Positions 35,291 to 45,112 of a stretch of 64,000 bases of DNA are shown one piece after another. A program made the position numbers and the translations under genes. Position 1 is the first letter of the stretch, and every line of letters starts with the position of its first letter. The stretch is from JAFNAG01 sp963739235. GTDB lineage: Bacteria > Acidobacteriota > UBA6911. The notes beneath the pieces are model-generated. The model saw nothing but the letters and a program-made list of their open reading frames with translations. It was not told the DNA's origin and ran no database searches. The DNA lies in assembly GCA_963739235.1 (NCBI GenBank), contig CAVTZY010000033.1, positions 1 through 64,000 of the forward strand. The letters are read 5' to 3'.

Positions 35291-36610
35291 CTATGCTTTA
35301 GCGGCAGGAGCTGCCTTGGCGACTTCTTCCAGCATCGCCGTGGTGACAGACTTGGGGCGCTCGATCGGGTAGCCGAGCGCGCGATCCCAGATGATGTTCG
35401 AGACCACGCCCAGCGCGCGACCGACTGCGAACAGGACGGTATAGTAGTCATAATCCTTGACGCCGTAGTACCACTGGATGACGCCGGATTGAGCGTCGAC
35501 ATTCGGCCACGGATCCTTGGCTTTGCCCTGTTCCAGGAGAACGGGGGGCACCACCTCGAACAGCATATCCACATATTTGAAGAGCGGATCTTCAGGCATA
35601 TGCTTCAGACAGAATTCGCGCTGGGCCATATATCTCGGGTCAGTTTTGCGCAGCACGGCGTGGCCGTAACCGGGAACCACCTGCCCTGATTTGAGCGTGT
35701 CCCACACGAACTGACGCAGTTCTTCTTTACTCGGGACCCGGCCTCCCATCTTGACCATGACGCCCTGGATCCAGCGCAACACCTCCTGGTTGGCAAGCCC
35801 ATGCAGAGGTCCGGCCAGTCCATTGATCATTCCGGAGATGGAGTAGAACAAGTCGGAGAGGGCGCTGGAGATCAGGTGACCGGTGTGGGCGCTTACGTTG
35901 CCGCTCTCGTGATCGCTGTGCAGGATAAAGTAGAGGCGCGAGACATCGTCGTAAGGCTTGCCGATCCCCATCATGTGAGCAAAATTTCCACCCATGTCCA
36001 GAACCGGATTTGACGGGATGATCGTGTCGCTCCGGTATTTCATGCGGAAAATGTAGGCGGCGATCTCCGGCAACTGGGCCAGCAGATTCATGCCATCTTC
36101 ATAGGTGGGATCCCAATAATCGTTCTTGTTGATGCCGGCATTGTATTTCTGCACGAAGACGGATTCCCGCTGCATCGCCAAGACCGCGGCCGAAAGCATG
36201 GTCATGGGGTGCGTATCCCGCGGCATGGCACGAAGGACGTCGAAAACGTACTGGGGCACGCGCGCCCGTGTCCTGAACTCCTCGGCTACATCGCCTACTT
36301 CGCTCTGCGTAGGAATGTCGCCGGTGAGCATCAGGTAGACATGGCCCTCCACGTACGGCATCTCGCATCCTGGCACCTTCGGCAGCTTTTCCAGAACCTC
36401 GGGTATCGTCATGCCGCGGAATCGGATTCCTTCCACCGGGTCCAGGTAGGAGATATCCGTCAGCAGACATTTCACATCTCTGGCGCCGCCGATCACCTGG
36501 CCGATGTTCACCTCACCTACCTTGACGTTGCTGTATTCCTTGGTCAGCTTGGCGATGCGGGGCCGCCATGCCTGGACCTTCTCGAAAAATTTGTTTTTGA
36601 GTTTGGACAC
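35291..36610 (-). CDS. gltA: Citrate synthase, eukaryote-type
   Basis: Starting at the GTG at 36610, eight bases behind AAGGAGGAG, the protein has 439 residues. The frame is open 44 codons further upstream, but that sequence has no family match. Catalytic blocks are SDHESGNVSAHTG, GPLHGLANQEVLRW (His) and KDPWPNVDAQSG (Asp). These resemble mitochondrial citrate synthases far more than the hexameric GltA of enterobacteria, as is known for Geobacter. It condenses oxaloacetate and acetyl-CoA. It is probably monocistronic, ending at the shared terminator. Confidence 0.93.
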   Translation of the reverse strand: MSKLKNKFFEKVQAWRPRIAKLTKEYSNVKVGEVNIGQVIGGARDVKCLLTDISYLDPVEGIRFRGMTIPEVLEKLPKVPGCEMPYVEGHVYLMLTGDIPTQSEVGDVAEEFRTRARVPQYVFDVLRAMPRDTHPMTMLSAAVLAMQRESVFVQKYNAGINKNDYWDPTYEDGMNLLAQLPEIAAYIFRMKYRSDTIIPSNPVLDMGGNFAHMMGIGKPYDDVSRLYFILHSDHESGNVSAHTGHLISSALSDLFYSISGMINGLAGPLHGLANQEVLRWIQGVMVKMGGRVPSKEELRQFVWDTLKSGQVVPGYGHAVLRKTDPRYMAQREFCLKHMPEDPLFKYVDMLFEVVPPVLLEQGKAKDPWPNVDAQSGVIQWYYGVKDYDYYTVLFAVGRALGVVSNIIWDRALGYPIERPKSVTTAMLEEVAKAAPAAKA

Positions 36611-36742
36611 AATCTCCTCCTTGGCTTTTTCAACGTACTGGTTATGTAATTTGAATGGATCGTTACCGCGCTGCCGTCTTCCGTGAGTCCCGAAAGCGCC
36701 GCTGCGGTACCAACCTCCATATTGTTTAAATGCAGCATTCAA

Positions 36743-37257
36743 TCAAATGATGCCGACGTCTTATGACAGTCTGCGCTGAAACCCTCCGACGACCCAAGCC
36801 GGATGCACGGCACCTGGAATCCGTGCCCAGGTTTTTCTAGCCTCCGTTCGCCCGCAGTCACACGCGCAAGAGAAACTATAATTGACCAAATTATGGACCA
36901 CCCGTTTCGGTCCAATCGGCCATCCACCGGAAGAGCCAGCTTGCCCACGCATGCGTAGCAGTATACCTTCGAACCGCCCCAAAGCATCCTAAAAAGTTCA
37001 GTCATGAGATTCATAGATCTCGCGATCCAATCCGCGGATGCGCAAGGCCGCTACGAACAACATTAAGCGGTTATGACGATTCATGTTAATCGTGGCCGGG
37101 TCATTCCCTCATGGCCGGGTTTGCGGGCGTTGCCGGACTTCGCTCACAAACCCTCGTTAGCCCTCGCCGCCCCTTAGCCGTGGGGCGCCTTTGTGCTAGG
37201 ATTCTTAAGATTATGACGATGATTTTGTGCCGTGGCTTACGATGCGAAGGAGACTGA
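36743..37257. other. Gene-free stretch between citrate synthase and M16 peptidase
   Basis: No convincing coding sequence is seen. A 91-codon minus-strand frame (36739-37014) lacks a ribosome-binding site and family likeness. An AT-rich ACTATAATTGACCAAATTAT near 36876 could hold a divergent promoter. A GGCCGGGTTTGCGGGCG-type GC stretch follows at about 37125. Confidence 0.4.
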
Positions 37258-39990
37258 GTGGCGACCCATCCGACTGTTCCTGAACTTAAGTACGAAAAAT
37301 ACCGGCTTGCAAATGATCTCGAGGTCATCCTGCTCGAGGACCACCGGCTTCCGTTGGTGGCAGTGAACCTCTGGTACCACGTTGGTCCGGCCAATGAACG
37401 GCCCGGGCTCACCGGTTTTGCCCACCTATTCGAGCATATAATGTTCGAGGGATCCAAGCACATCGGCGAGGAAGGCCATTTCCGCTATCTCGAAGCCGCC
37501 GGCGCGAGCGAAATCAACGGCACCACGGACTTTGACCGCACCAACTATTTTGAGACGCTTCCCTCCAACCAGCTGGAGCTAGCGCTGTGGCTCGAGAGCG
37601 ATCGCATGGGATTTTTGCTCGACAAGATTGACGAAGCCAAGCTCGAAAACCAGCGCGATGTCGTGCGCAACGAGCGGCGCCAGAGCATCGAAGGCCAGCC
37701 TTACGGCCTGGTGCAGGAAGAGCTTTTCCACCAGCTCTACGCCAAGGATCACCCTTACTATGCGTCAGTGATCGGCTCGCACGCGGATATCGAAGCTGCG
37801 CGGCTCGATCACGTGCGGGAGTTTTTCCGTCTTTACTATGCTCCCAACAATGCGAGTCTCGTGATTGTCGGCGATATCGAGCCGGCCAGAACGAAAGCCC
37901 TGGTCGAAAAATATTTCGGCCCGATTCCTGCCGGAGACCGCGTCCCCAAGGTAGAGGCTAAGACTCCTCCCATCACCTCAGAGCGGCGGGCCGTGGTGAC
38001 GGATCAGGTCGAACTGCCAAGGGTATATGTTGCCTGGATCACCGATCCCATTTACACCCAGGAGGATGGGGCGTGCGACATGATCGCTAAAATCCTGGGC
38101 GGAGGCAAGTCGAGCCGTCTGTTCAAGAGCCTTGTCTATGAAAAGCGCATCGCCCAGGATGTGGCCGCTCAGCAGTACTCGCTCGCCCTCGGGTCCATCT
38201 TCACCATTGAAGCGACGGCCAAGCCCGGCGTCCGGCCCGAGGATCTGGAAAAGGGCATCGACGAAGAGATCGACAACTTCTGCTTGAATGGCGCCAGCGA
38301 CGCCGAGATTGAGCGGGCGCGCAACACCTTTGAAAGCTCGATCATTCGCGGCCTGGAAAGTCTCGGCGGCTTCGGCGGCGTCGCCGACCGACTCAATCAA
38401 TACAATCACTTCCTTGGAGATCCGGGCTATCTCGCGCGCGACTTGGAGCGCTACTATAAAAGTACGGCCGCGTCACTGCAGTCTCTTGCGCGCACGAGGC
38501 TGGCGCGCAACGCGCGCGTCGTAATCTACGGTGTTCCCGGACCGAAGGTGGTGGAGGACGTCCCCCGCACAAGCCCCGCAGTGGAGAGCTCGCCGGCACT
38601 TCCCACGACGATCGCGAACCAGGAGTGGAGACGGAACGTCCCCCAGCCTGGCCCCCCCTCGCCGCTGCGGCTGCCCGTTCCGATAAGGTACCAATTAGCC
38701 AACGGGCTTACCCTTTTCCTTCTGGAGCAGCACAGCCGTCCGATCGTTTCGGCCAACCTGGTGGTGTTGAACGGCAGCGACCGCAATCCATCCGAGCTGC
38801 CCGGACTGGCATCCTTCACGGCTGAGATGCTCGATGAGGGAACCGAGACCCGCTCCGCGCTGCAAATCGCAGGCGATGCCGATCGTTTGGGGGCCTCGCT
38901 CTCGACGGGATCTACCATGGACATGTCGGTCGTGGCGTTCCGCTCCCTCAAGAAGAATGTCGATGCCGTATTTGGGCTGGCCGCCGACGTTTTGCTGAAT
39001 CCCGAGTTTCCGGAAAATGAGATTGAGCGGCTTCGCCATGACCATCTCACCCAGATCCTGCAGCAGAAGGACAATCCCAACACGCTGGCCGCCAAACACT
39101 TCTCCAGCGCCCTGTACGGTCCGAACCACCCCTATGGCTTCACCGAGCTGGGCACGGAGGATTCAAATAAAGCCCTCACCAGGGATCAACTGGTCCGGTT
39201 CTGGCAGAGCGGGTATTTGCCCACGGCAGCGGCCCTGATCGTCGCCGGAGACCTCACGGAAGACGAACTGCACAATCTGGCGCAAAAACATTTCGGGGCA
39301 TGGAGCGGCCATGGGAAGGCAGTAGCTGCTCCACCGGTGGAATCGATTCCTCGACGGCGCATCGTAATCATCGATAAACCTTCCTCGCCCCAAACGGTAC
39401 TGCGCGTCGGCCAGATCGGCATTGCGCGTGCACATTCGGATTACGTGCCCACGATGATCATGAACGCCGCGCTCGGAGGACTATTCTCCAGCCGGATCAA
39501 TCTGAATTTGCGGGAGCAGCACGGCTATACCTACGGCGCCTCCTCCGCATTCGTCTATCGTCGCGGCCCGGGGCCGTTTCTCGTCGGCACCAGCGTGCGC
39601 ACCGATGTCGCGGCTCAAGCCGTGAAAGAGATCATGTTTGAAATCGAGCGCATGCGCAGCAGCGACATCCTTTCCGAAGAACTCGGCGTTGCCAAGGATT
39701 CCATCGCCCGCAGTCTGCCCGGGCTTTTTGAGACCACGCCTCAGGCCGCATCAACCTCCGGCCAGCTGTTCGTGCACCAGCTGCCCCTCGATTACTATTG
39801 CAGCCTTCCCGGCGAAATCGACGGCATAACCGCCGCCGACGTGCGCCGTGTCGCGGAACAACACTTGAAGCCCGAGCACATGATCGTCGTCGCCGTCGGC
39901 GACAAGAACATGATCCGGGCTTCACTGGAGAAGCTGCAATTGGGGCCGGTCGAATGTGCCGACGTCAACGGCAACCCTGTAGAAATGTAG
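37258..39990 (+). CDS. M16 zinc peptidase, two-domain fusion
   Basis: A GTG start behind AAGGAG gives 910 residues with two M16 halves. The first half has the inverted zinc motif HLFEH (His56, Glu59, His60) and a downstream Glu in VRNERR. The second half has lost HxxEH (ASFTAEMLDEGT) and contains the substrate-binding RINLNLREQHGYTYGASS typical of the inactive partner. In other bacteria the halves are often separate genes; here they are fused. No signal peptide is seen at this start. It ends 5 bp before hemN, so the two are probably cotranscribed. Confidence 0.9.
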   Translation: MATHPTVPELKYEKYRLANDLEVILLEDHRLPLVAVNLWYHVGPANERPGLTGFAHLFEHIMFEGSKHIGEEGHFRYLEAAGASEINGTTDFDRTNYFETLPSNQLELALWLESDRMGFLLDKIDEAKLENQRDVVRNERRQSIEGQPYGLVQEELFHQLYAKDHPYYASVIGSHADIEAARLDHVREFFRLYYAPNNASLVIVGDIEPARTKALVEKYFGPIPAGDRVPKVEAKTPPITSERRAVVTDQVELPRVYVAWITDPIYTQEDGACDMIAKILGGGKSSRLFKSLVYEKRIAQDVAAQQYSLALGSIFTIEATAKPGVRPEDLEKGIDEEIDNFCLNGASDAEIERARNTFESSIIRGLESLGGFGGVADRLNQYNHFLGDPGYLARDLERYYKSTAASLQSLARTRLARNARVVIYGVPGPKVVEDVPRTSPAVESSPALPTTIANQEWRRNVPQPGPPSPLRLPVPIRYQLANGLTLFLLEQHSRPIVSANLVVLNGSDRNPSELPGLASFTAEMLDEGTETRSALQIAGDADRLGASLSTGSTMDMSVVAFRSLKKNVDAVFGLAADVLLNPEFPENEIERLRHDHLTQILQQKDNPNTLAAKHFSSALYGPNHPYGFTELGTEDSNKALTRDQLVRFWQSGYLPTAAALIVAGDLTEDELHNLAQKHFGAWSGHGKAVAAPPVESIPRRRIVIIDKPSSPQTVLRVGQIGIARAHSDYVPTMIMNAALGGLFSSRINLNLREQHGYTYGASSAFVYRRGPGPFLVGTSVRTDVAAQAVKEIMFEIERMRSSDILSEELGVAKDSIARSLPGLFETTPQAASTSGQLFVHQLPLDYYCSLPGEIDGITAADVRRVAEQHLKPEHMIVVAVGDKNMIRASLEKLQLGPVECADVNGNPVEM

Positions 39991-39995
39991 GTACC

Positions 39996-41407
39996 ATGAA
40001 CAAATCACTTGATATTAATATCCAAACCACAACTCTCAATGTTACCGAGGCGATCCTGGACCGATACAACGTGCCGGGGCCTCGGTACACCAGCTACCCC
40101 ACCGCTCCCGAGTGGGTCGATGCTTTCGGCCCGGACGATTTTGAGCGGGCTTTTGTCGAATCCAATGCCCGAAAGCCTGCGCCGCCGGTCTCGATTTATG
40201 TTCACCTCCCTTTCTGCGAGAGCCTTTGCCTTTTCTGCGGCTGCAATGTCGTGATCAACAAAAACCACGAAGTGTTGCACCCGTATCTCCAGAAGCTCCG
40301 TTGGGAAATCGACGCGGTTGCACTGAGACTCGATCATTCCCGGCCCGTGGTGCAGCTGCATTGGGGCGGCGGCACGCCAACCTATCTCAGTGCCACCCAG
40401 ATGGAGGACCTCTTTAACCACATCCGGCACCGCTTTCCCTTCGCACAGGACGCGGAAATCGGCATCGAGGTGGACCCGCGCACAACTACGGAAGCCCAGG
40501 TCAAGATGCTCCGGCGCTTGGGATTCAACCGGATATCCATGGGCATTCAGGATTTCAACCTGGTCGTACAGAAAACGGTCCATCGCATTCAGCCTTATGA
40601 GATGACCAGAGCGGTATTCGACCTGTGCCGCGAAGCGGGCTTCGAGTCGATCAATGTCGATTTGATTTATGGATTGCCCCATCAGACCCCCGAAATATTT
40701 GTCGACTCGGTGGAAAAAGTCATCGGACTAGGCCCGGATCGCGTCGCCATGTTCAGCTACGCGCACGTTCCCTGGATGAAGAAGCAACAGGGCTCCTTCG
40801 CCCGTCATATCCCACAAGGCATGGATAAATTCCATATCTTCCGCGCCGGGATTGAGCGCTTTACGCGCGCCGGCTATCTTTACATCGGCATGGATCATTT
40901 TGCGCACCCGGATGATGAGCTCTGTCGTGGCCCAGCGCGAGCGCACGCTGCACAGGAATTTTCAGGGGTACACAACCAAAGCCGGCGCCGATCTGTTCGG
41001 ATTCGGAGTGAGCTCCATCAGCGGCCTGGAGCGGGCTTACGCGCAGAATTTCCGTGTTCTGCAGGATTATTATGCCGCGATCGAGCAAAACCATATTCCC
41101 ACGATGCGCGGCATCCGCCTGACCGACGACGACATTCTGCGGCGGGCCGTCATCAGCAGGATTCTTTGCCACTGCGTGCTTCATAAGAAGGAGATCGAGC
41201 AGGACTTCCATATGCGCTTCGACGAGTACTTCGCTGAGGAGCTCATGCACTTGAAGACTCTCGCCGACGACGGACTGGTTGTCCTGGAACCGGAGTCGAT
41301 CTTCGGTCACCGCGCTCGGGCGAATTTTCATCCGCAACGTGGGCATGGTATTCGACACCTACCTGCGCAAGCCCAAAGACAGACCGGTCTTTTCGAAGAC
41401 CTTATAG
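39996..41407 (+). pseudogene. hemN: Oxygen-independent coproporphyrinogen III oxidase with two +1 frameshifts
   Basis: Clear HemN: YNVPGPRYTSYPTAPEW, the radical SAM cluster loop CESLCLFCGC, then HWGGGTPTYL and MGIQDFN. At DDEL one extra T (near 40923) shifts the frame. The continuation VAQRERTLHRNFQGYTT is in the next frame until SIF, where an extra G (41305) shifts again. The true end IRNVGMVFDTYLRKPKD is in a third frame, closing at TAG 41407. With both bases removed the protein has about 469 residues, normal for HemN. The enzyme converts coproporphyrinogen III to protoporphyrinogen IX. Either two insertion errors or a real loss. Confidence 0.92.
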
Positions 41408-41507
41408 GGAGCTGCCTTTCGTGGTCCCGTGGCCCGGAAATGAGAGTCCTGCCTCGGGAGCCGCCCGACGCCCACGGGGCCACTCATATTGATGAGTCTG
41501 ACAGGCT

Positions 41508-42510
41508 ATGATGGTTGCCAAAGAATCCGGAACAGCCGATCTGGGGGTGTTGCTCTTTAATCTAGGTGGGCCGGATACGCTCGCAGATGTCCGACCATTT
41601 CTCTTCAATCTGTTTTCCGATCCGGACATCATCCACATCAAAAACGACGCGGTGCGCCGCGTCGCTGCCTGGCTGATCGCAGCCGCCCGTCAGAAAAAAT
41701 CGCGCAATCTCTACCGGCAGATCGGCGGCGGCTCGCCGTTGCGCCGCATCACGCAAGCCCAGGCTGACGCCTTGAAGGATCGGCTGGCGGAGCGCGGCTG
41801 CAAGGCCAGGGTGTATGTGGGCATGCGGTGCTGGCGGCCGACCATCGACGACGCAGTTGTGCGGATTGCGGCCGACGGGACGAGGCGACTCGTTGTTCTC
41901 CCGCTGTTCCCACAGTTTTCCGTGACAACTACCGGATCGTGTTTCAACTATTTTCGCGCAGCCGCTCAAAAGGCAGGATTGCCGGCACAAATGGAGATTC
42001 GCTACATCGATCATTGGTTTGAGGAGACCCCTCTATCTGGACGCGATGAGAGACATGATCCGCGACGCTCAGGCCCGCTTCCTAAACCGGACTCCGTCGG
42101 AAATCCACTTTCTCTACAGTGCTCATTCCATCCCGGTGCGTTATGTGGAAGAGGGAGATCCATACCTGGAGCAGACCCAAAAGACGGTGGAGCTGATCCA
42201 TGAAGGGTTGGGAAGACTGTTACCCTGCACGCTGGCGTTCCAAAGCAAGGTCGGCCCGGTCAAATGGCTGGGCCCCGCAACCACGGAAGTGCTCCGCCAA
42301 ATGGGGAGTCGCGGCGTCGGCCAGGTGCTCGTCATCCCCGTCAGCTTTGTCTCCGATCACATCGAAACCCTGCAGGAGATCGATATCCTGTATCGCAATC
42401 TGGCAAGAGAGGTGGGAATCAAGGAGTTTTACCGGGCGCCGTCTTTAAATGTCTACCCCAAGTTTATCGAGGCGCTCGCGGACATCACGCTGAGGCAAAT
42501 CGAGGGGTGA
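41508..42510 (+). pseudogene. hemH: Ferrochelatase with one +1 frameshift
   Basis: HemH begins MMVAKESGTADLGVLLFNLG with the signature GGPDTLADV, then YRQIGGGSPL and the metal-site segment VLPLFPQFSVTTTGS. At WFEE an extra A (42027) breaks the frame. The rest (PLYLDAMRDMI, FLYSAHSIP with the catalytic His, PVSFVSDHIETLQEID with the catalytic Glu) is in the next frame to 42510. Corrected length is 333 residues. It inserts iron into protoporphyrin (or coproporphyrin). It lies 100 bp after hemN; no protoporphyrinogen oxidase lies between them. Confidence 0.92.
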
Positions 42511-42519
42511 GCCTCCACC

Positions 42520-42900
42520 CGCAGAGCGGGTGGCTTCAGGAAGCCTCCCATAGGGAGGCATCAAGTCTATGAAGGCCCCGGAGGGGCCTGAAGACAGTAG
42601 CCCCGGGCGAGCCGCGCAGCGGCGCTGCCCGGGGTAAGGCCACCACGATTCGGAGCCCCGGCAGGGGCGAAAGATCGGAAACCTCCCTGTGGTCGACGCT
42701 GTATCCCCTCTGTCGCCCCTGCCGGGGCTCATTCACGCGTCTTCCTAACCGGGGGCAGCGCCGCTGCGCGGCTCGCCCCCGGCTATTGTCTGGCACCCTT
42801 CCAGGGCGCCCTTTCCGAAGCCGTACATCAGATATCGCACCTAAAGCAGAGCTCTTTCGAGTCTCACCGCCAGAGGCGGTGGTTTTCCCCAGCCAAATAA
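42520..42900. repeat. CCGGGG-type palindromic repeats
   Basis: A chain of short palindromes: CCACCCGCAGAGCGGGTGG, GCCTCCCATAGGGAGGC, GGCCCCGGAGGGGCC, and two inverted copies of CCCGGGCGAGCCGCGCAGCGG (42601 and near 42750) enclosing AGCCCCGGCAGGGGCGA and its inverted partner. No coding sequence is supported. Confidence 0.75.
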
Positions 42901-42961
42901 GCACCGGCACCTTGTGCCGCGCTTTAGCACTGCTTCGACAATGGAATCAGGGGGCAAAAAT

Positions 42962-43130
42962 GTCGGTATCGGAATCGGTATCGGGGTCGCAATCGCAGTC
43001 GCAATCGGCCTTTCTCGTGTGCTAAAGCCGATTGCGATAGCGATTGCGATACCGATTCCGATAGCTGCAGCCGGTAGAAAGCAAGACCTCTTCATGCGTC
43101 ACCGGATGCGTCCCGGCGCATGGGAGACTG
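42962..43130. repeat. ATCG-hexamer palindrome with 35-bp motif
   Basis: The left arm is a run of hexamers of the type (A/T)(A/G)TCG(G/C), as in GGTATCGGAATCGGTATCG. The right arm near 43027-43063 is its inverted counterpart (GCCGATTGCGATAGCGATTG). A loop of about 18 bp separates them. The 35-bp motif follows at 43092-43127 (GCGTCACCGGATGCGTCCC). It is the same element type as the tandem pair at 58514-58950. Confidence 0.8.
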
Positions 43131-43240
43131 CTTCGAAAACAACTGCCGCGGGCAGGCTGAAGCCTACCCCTGCAATTCGGGAAATTACGATGTGCGGGGA
43201 ATTACGACATGATCTCACGCATAGTCGGTACGGGGAATGC

Positions 43241-43771
43241 TCACTTCAGTTTTTCGATCTGTGCCCAGAGATCTTCCTTCCAACCCTGGTAGGCGCCGAC
43301 TTGAGTGTGCCGGAGGATTCCCGCCTTATCGATGATAAACTGTACGGGGATCGAACTGGTTCCATATGCCATGCCGACGCTCTTATCGGTGTCGAGCAGG
43401 ACGCGTGTCTGGATCTGCCGGCTTTGGACATAAGGCGCAACCTGCTCCTCATCCTCACCGAGATTTACTGCCAGAAGCACGAAATCGTCCGGATGCTCCT
43501 GCTGCAGCTTTTCCAATTCCGGCATGGTGGCACGGCAAGGCGCGCACCAGGTCGCCCAGAAATCGAGCATGACGACCTTCCCCTTAAGATCCTCAAGGGA
43601 GACCATATTCCCTGCCAGATCCTTGAGCTGAAAACCGGGTGCGGGCCGTCCGATTCCCTCGGTTTCTGCCGGGAACGACGGGAACGAGATGTTGCTTTGC
43701 CGGGCGCGCTGGACCAGAACCAGAAAAGTACCGATCAGAAGGGCTGAAACCAGAATCAGTGATCGTTTCAT
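43241..43771 (-). CDS. TlpA/ResA-type thiol-disulfide oxidoreductase
   Basis: The Met at 43771 begins a 176-residue protein with an N-terminal membrane anchor (SLILVSALLIGTFLVLVQ). The thioredoxin fold has the active site FWATWCAPCR (Cys76, Cys79), and the cis-proline is in SSIPVQFIIDKAG. It probably reduces or exchanges disulfides outside the cytoplasmic membrane, for example on apocytochrome c, a role known for ResA and TlpA. The longer frame upstream adds 37 residues without support. It stands alone and is divergent from ridA. Confidence 0.9.
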   Translation of the reverse strand: MKRSLILVSALLIGTFLVLVQRARQSNISFPSFPAETEGIGRPAPGFQLKDLAGNMVSLEDLKGKVVMLDFWATWCAPCRATMPELEKLQQEHPDDFVLLAVNLGEDEEQVAPYVQSRQIQTRVLLDTDKSVGMAYGTSSIPVQFIIDKAGILRHTQVGAYQGWKEDLWAQIEKLK

Positions 43772-43940
43772 GCGCTTATCGTCATCCCCCGAGAACTCGT
43801 CAAGCGAGAACGCGCCCTGGGCGGGAATTCTCCTCGAATACGATTTGTTAGTATACCAGCCTCTCCACGCGTTTGTGGTCAATCCTTTTTCTTGGCGATC
43901 GGGGATGGTACCCTAACGGCGCAATCTCAGGAGGGCTCCT

Positions 43941-44339
43941 ATGAGTGCAGATTTGAGGCACGTGGCCGTACAATCCGACAGGCTTCCCAAGCCGGCAGGA
44001 CCTTACTCTCCGGCCGTGATCTTTGACCGATTGGTGTTCGTCTCGGGACAGGCAGCCAAGGATCCTGCCACAGGACAGCTGGTCGGATCCGACATTGAGA
44101 GCCAAACGGAGCAGGTGCTTAAGAACATCGCTTCGATCCTGGAAGCCGCCGGTTCGAGTCTCAATCATGTCCTCCGCTGCGGGGTATTTCTGACCGATAT
44201 CTCCGAATTTGTCAGGATGAATGCCGTCTACTCGCGCGTTTTCGGCGCCAATCGCCCGGCGCGGACCACCGTGCAGGTCTCCGCGCTGCCCTCGCCGGGG
44301 TTGCGTGTGGAGATCGACGCCATCGCCTACATCCCCTAA
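43941..44339 (+). CDS. ridA: RidA-family enamine/imine deaminase
   Basis: A 132-residue RidA/YjgF protein with VFVSGQAAKDPATG, the presumed catalytic Arg108 in RPARTTVQV and Glu124 in RVEIDAIAYIP. It is trimeric in known relatives and hydrolyses reactive 2-aminoacrylate-type enamines made by PLP enzymes. An AGGAGGG precedes the ATG. The stop codon TAA (44337-44339) is part of the CTAA bounding the double-hairpin element, and the same CTAA recurs at the far end, so insertion left the coding sequence intact. Confidence 0.93.
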   Translation: MSADLRHVAVQSDRLPKPAGPYSPAVIFDRLVFVSGQAAKDPATGQLVGSDIESQTEQVLKNIASILEAAGSSLNHVLRCGVFLTDISEFVRMNAVYSRVFGANRPARTTVQVSALPSPGLRVEIDAIAYIP

Positions 44340-44610
44340 GGGCCTGTCAAAGAATAACGTTTACACTTTGGCGCGAGCGCCGGGCGGGCAGATGCAAGGC
44401 GCCGCGACGCAGGCGATGCGTTGACATCGTCGAGGAGCGGCAACGCCGCAGATGCCCGCCCGCCGCCGCGCCCCTACGGGCTGCGGCCCGCAGGCCCGCT
44501 GGCTGCGTTGCTCGCTCCTTACATACCGCAGCGGGTATGCTCGTCGCTCGCGCCTTGCCAGCGGGCCTGGGGGCCGCAGCAAAGTGCAAACGTTATTCTT
44601 TGACAGGCCC
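44340..44610. mobile_element. Double-hairpin MITE-like element, copy 2
   Basis: About 270 bp with terminal inverted repeats beginning GGGCCTGTCAAAGAATAACG (about 30 bp, one or two mismatches), bounded by CTAA on both sides. Hairpin A is GGGCGGGCAGATGC...GACGCAGGCGATG folded on CATCGTCGAGGAGC...GCAGATGCCCGCCC. Hairpin B is CAGGCCCGCTGGC folded on GCCAGCGGGCCTG with a long arm. Hairpin A closely matches the corresponding part of copy 1 (6953-7227), while the ends differ. No transposase is encoded. Confidence 0.85.
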
Positions 44611-44632
44611 TAAGAATCCGGCGCGGAGGATT

Positions 44633-45103
44633 ATGCCTGCCGAAGCCGATGCGATTCGTCAATTCCAAACCTGTGATGCGGTTGCCTGCAACCGGATCCT
44701 GCGCGCCTGCCTGGAGCTTGACCCGCTGTTGCCGCCCGCGGTGAAGGAAGAACTGCTGCGGGCCGAGTCTCCGGAACTCATGTGTGAGCGGGCGAATCTC
44801 CTTTATTTGGCCGTTTACCTGTTGGGAGATGCCGTTGCGGCCGTGGGCGGGATCGAGCTGAACGAGATCCGGCTTTTGTTCGTGGCTCCGGAACACCAGC
44901 GCCGGGGTATCGGCGGCTCCCTCCTCAAGCACCTGGAAACATGGGTTCCGCCCCATCTCTTTAGTGATATCTTTGTCTACTCCGCGGCCGGCTCGGAGGG
45001 ATTTTATCGGTCTCACGGCTACCGGCCGGGAGGAGAGCAGCTATTCCTTTTCGGCGCCTGCAGCGTGCCGACGATTTTTATGACCAAAACGCTTACTTTT
45101 TAG
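44633..45103 (+). CDS. GNAT-family N-acetyltransferase
   Basis: The ATG at 44633 follows GGAGGATT and gives 156 residues. The longer frame starts inside the double-hairpin element and should be ignored. The acetyl-CoA loop is HQRRGIGGSLL, preceded by the strand EIRLLFVAPE and followed by the C-terminal EGFYRSHGYRPGG. It transfers an acyl group from CoA to an unknown amine. It ends 9 bp before the ATG of the next amidohydrolase and is probably cotranscribed with it. Confidence 0.85.
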   Translation: MPAEADAIRQFQTCDAVACNRILRACLELDPLLPPAVKEELLRAESPELMCERANLLYLAVYLLGDAVAAVGGIELNEIRLLFVAPEHQRRGIGGSLLKHLETWVPPHLFSDIFVYSAAGSEGFYRSHGYRPGGEQLFLFGACSVPTIFMTKTLTF

Positions 45104-45112
45104 GGAGTGTAC

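Noticed and set aside
36739..37014. 91-codon minus-strand ORF upstream of citrate synthase
   Set aside because: No ribosome-binding site, no recognisable motif and abnormal composition; probably chance.
40915..41310. Programmed +1 frameshifting in hemN
   Set aside because: Neither site has a stop codon in the zero frame at the slip point or an internal Shine-Dalgarno, and other genes here share the same +1 lesion, which suggests sequencing.
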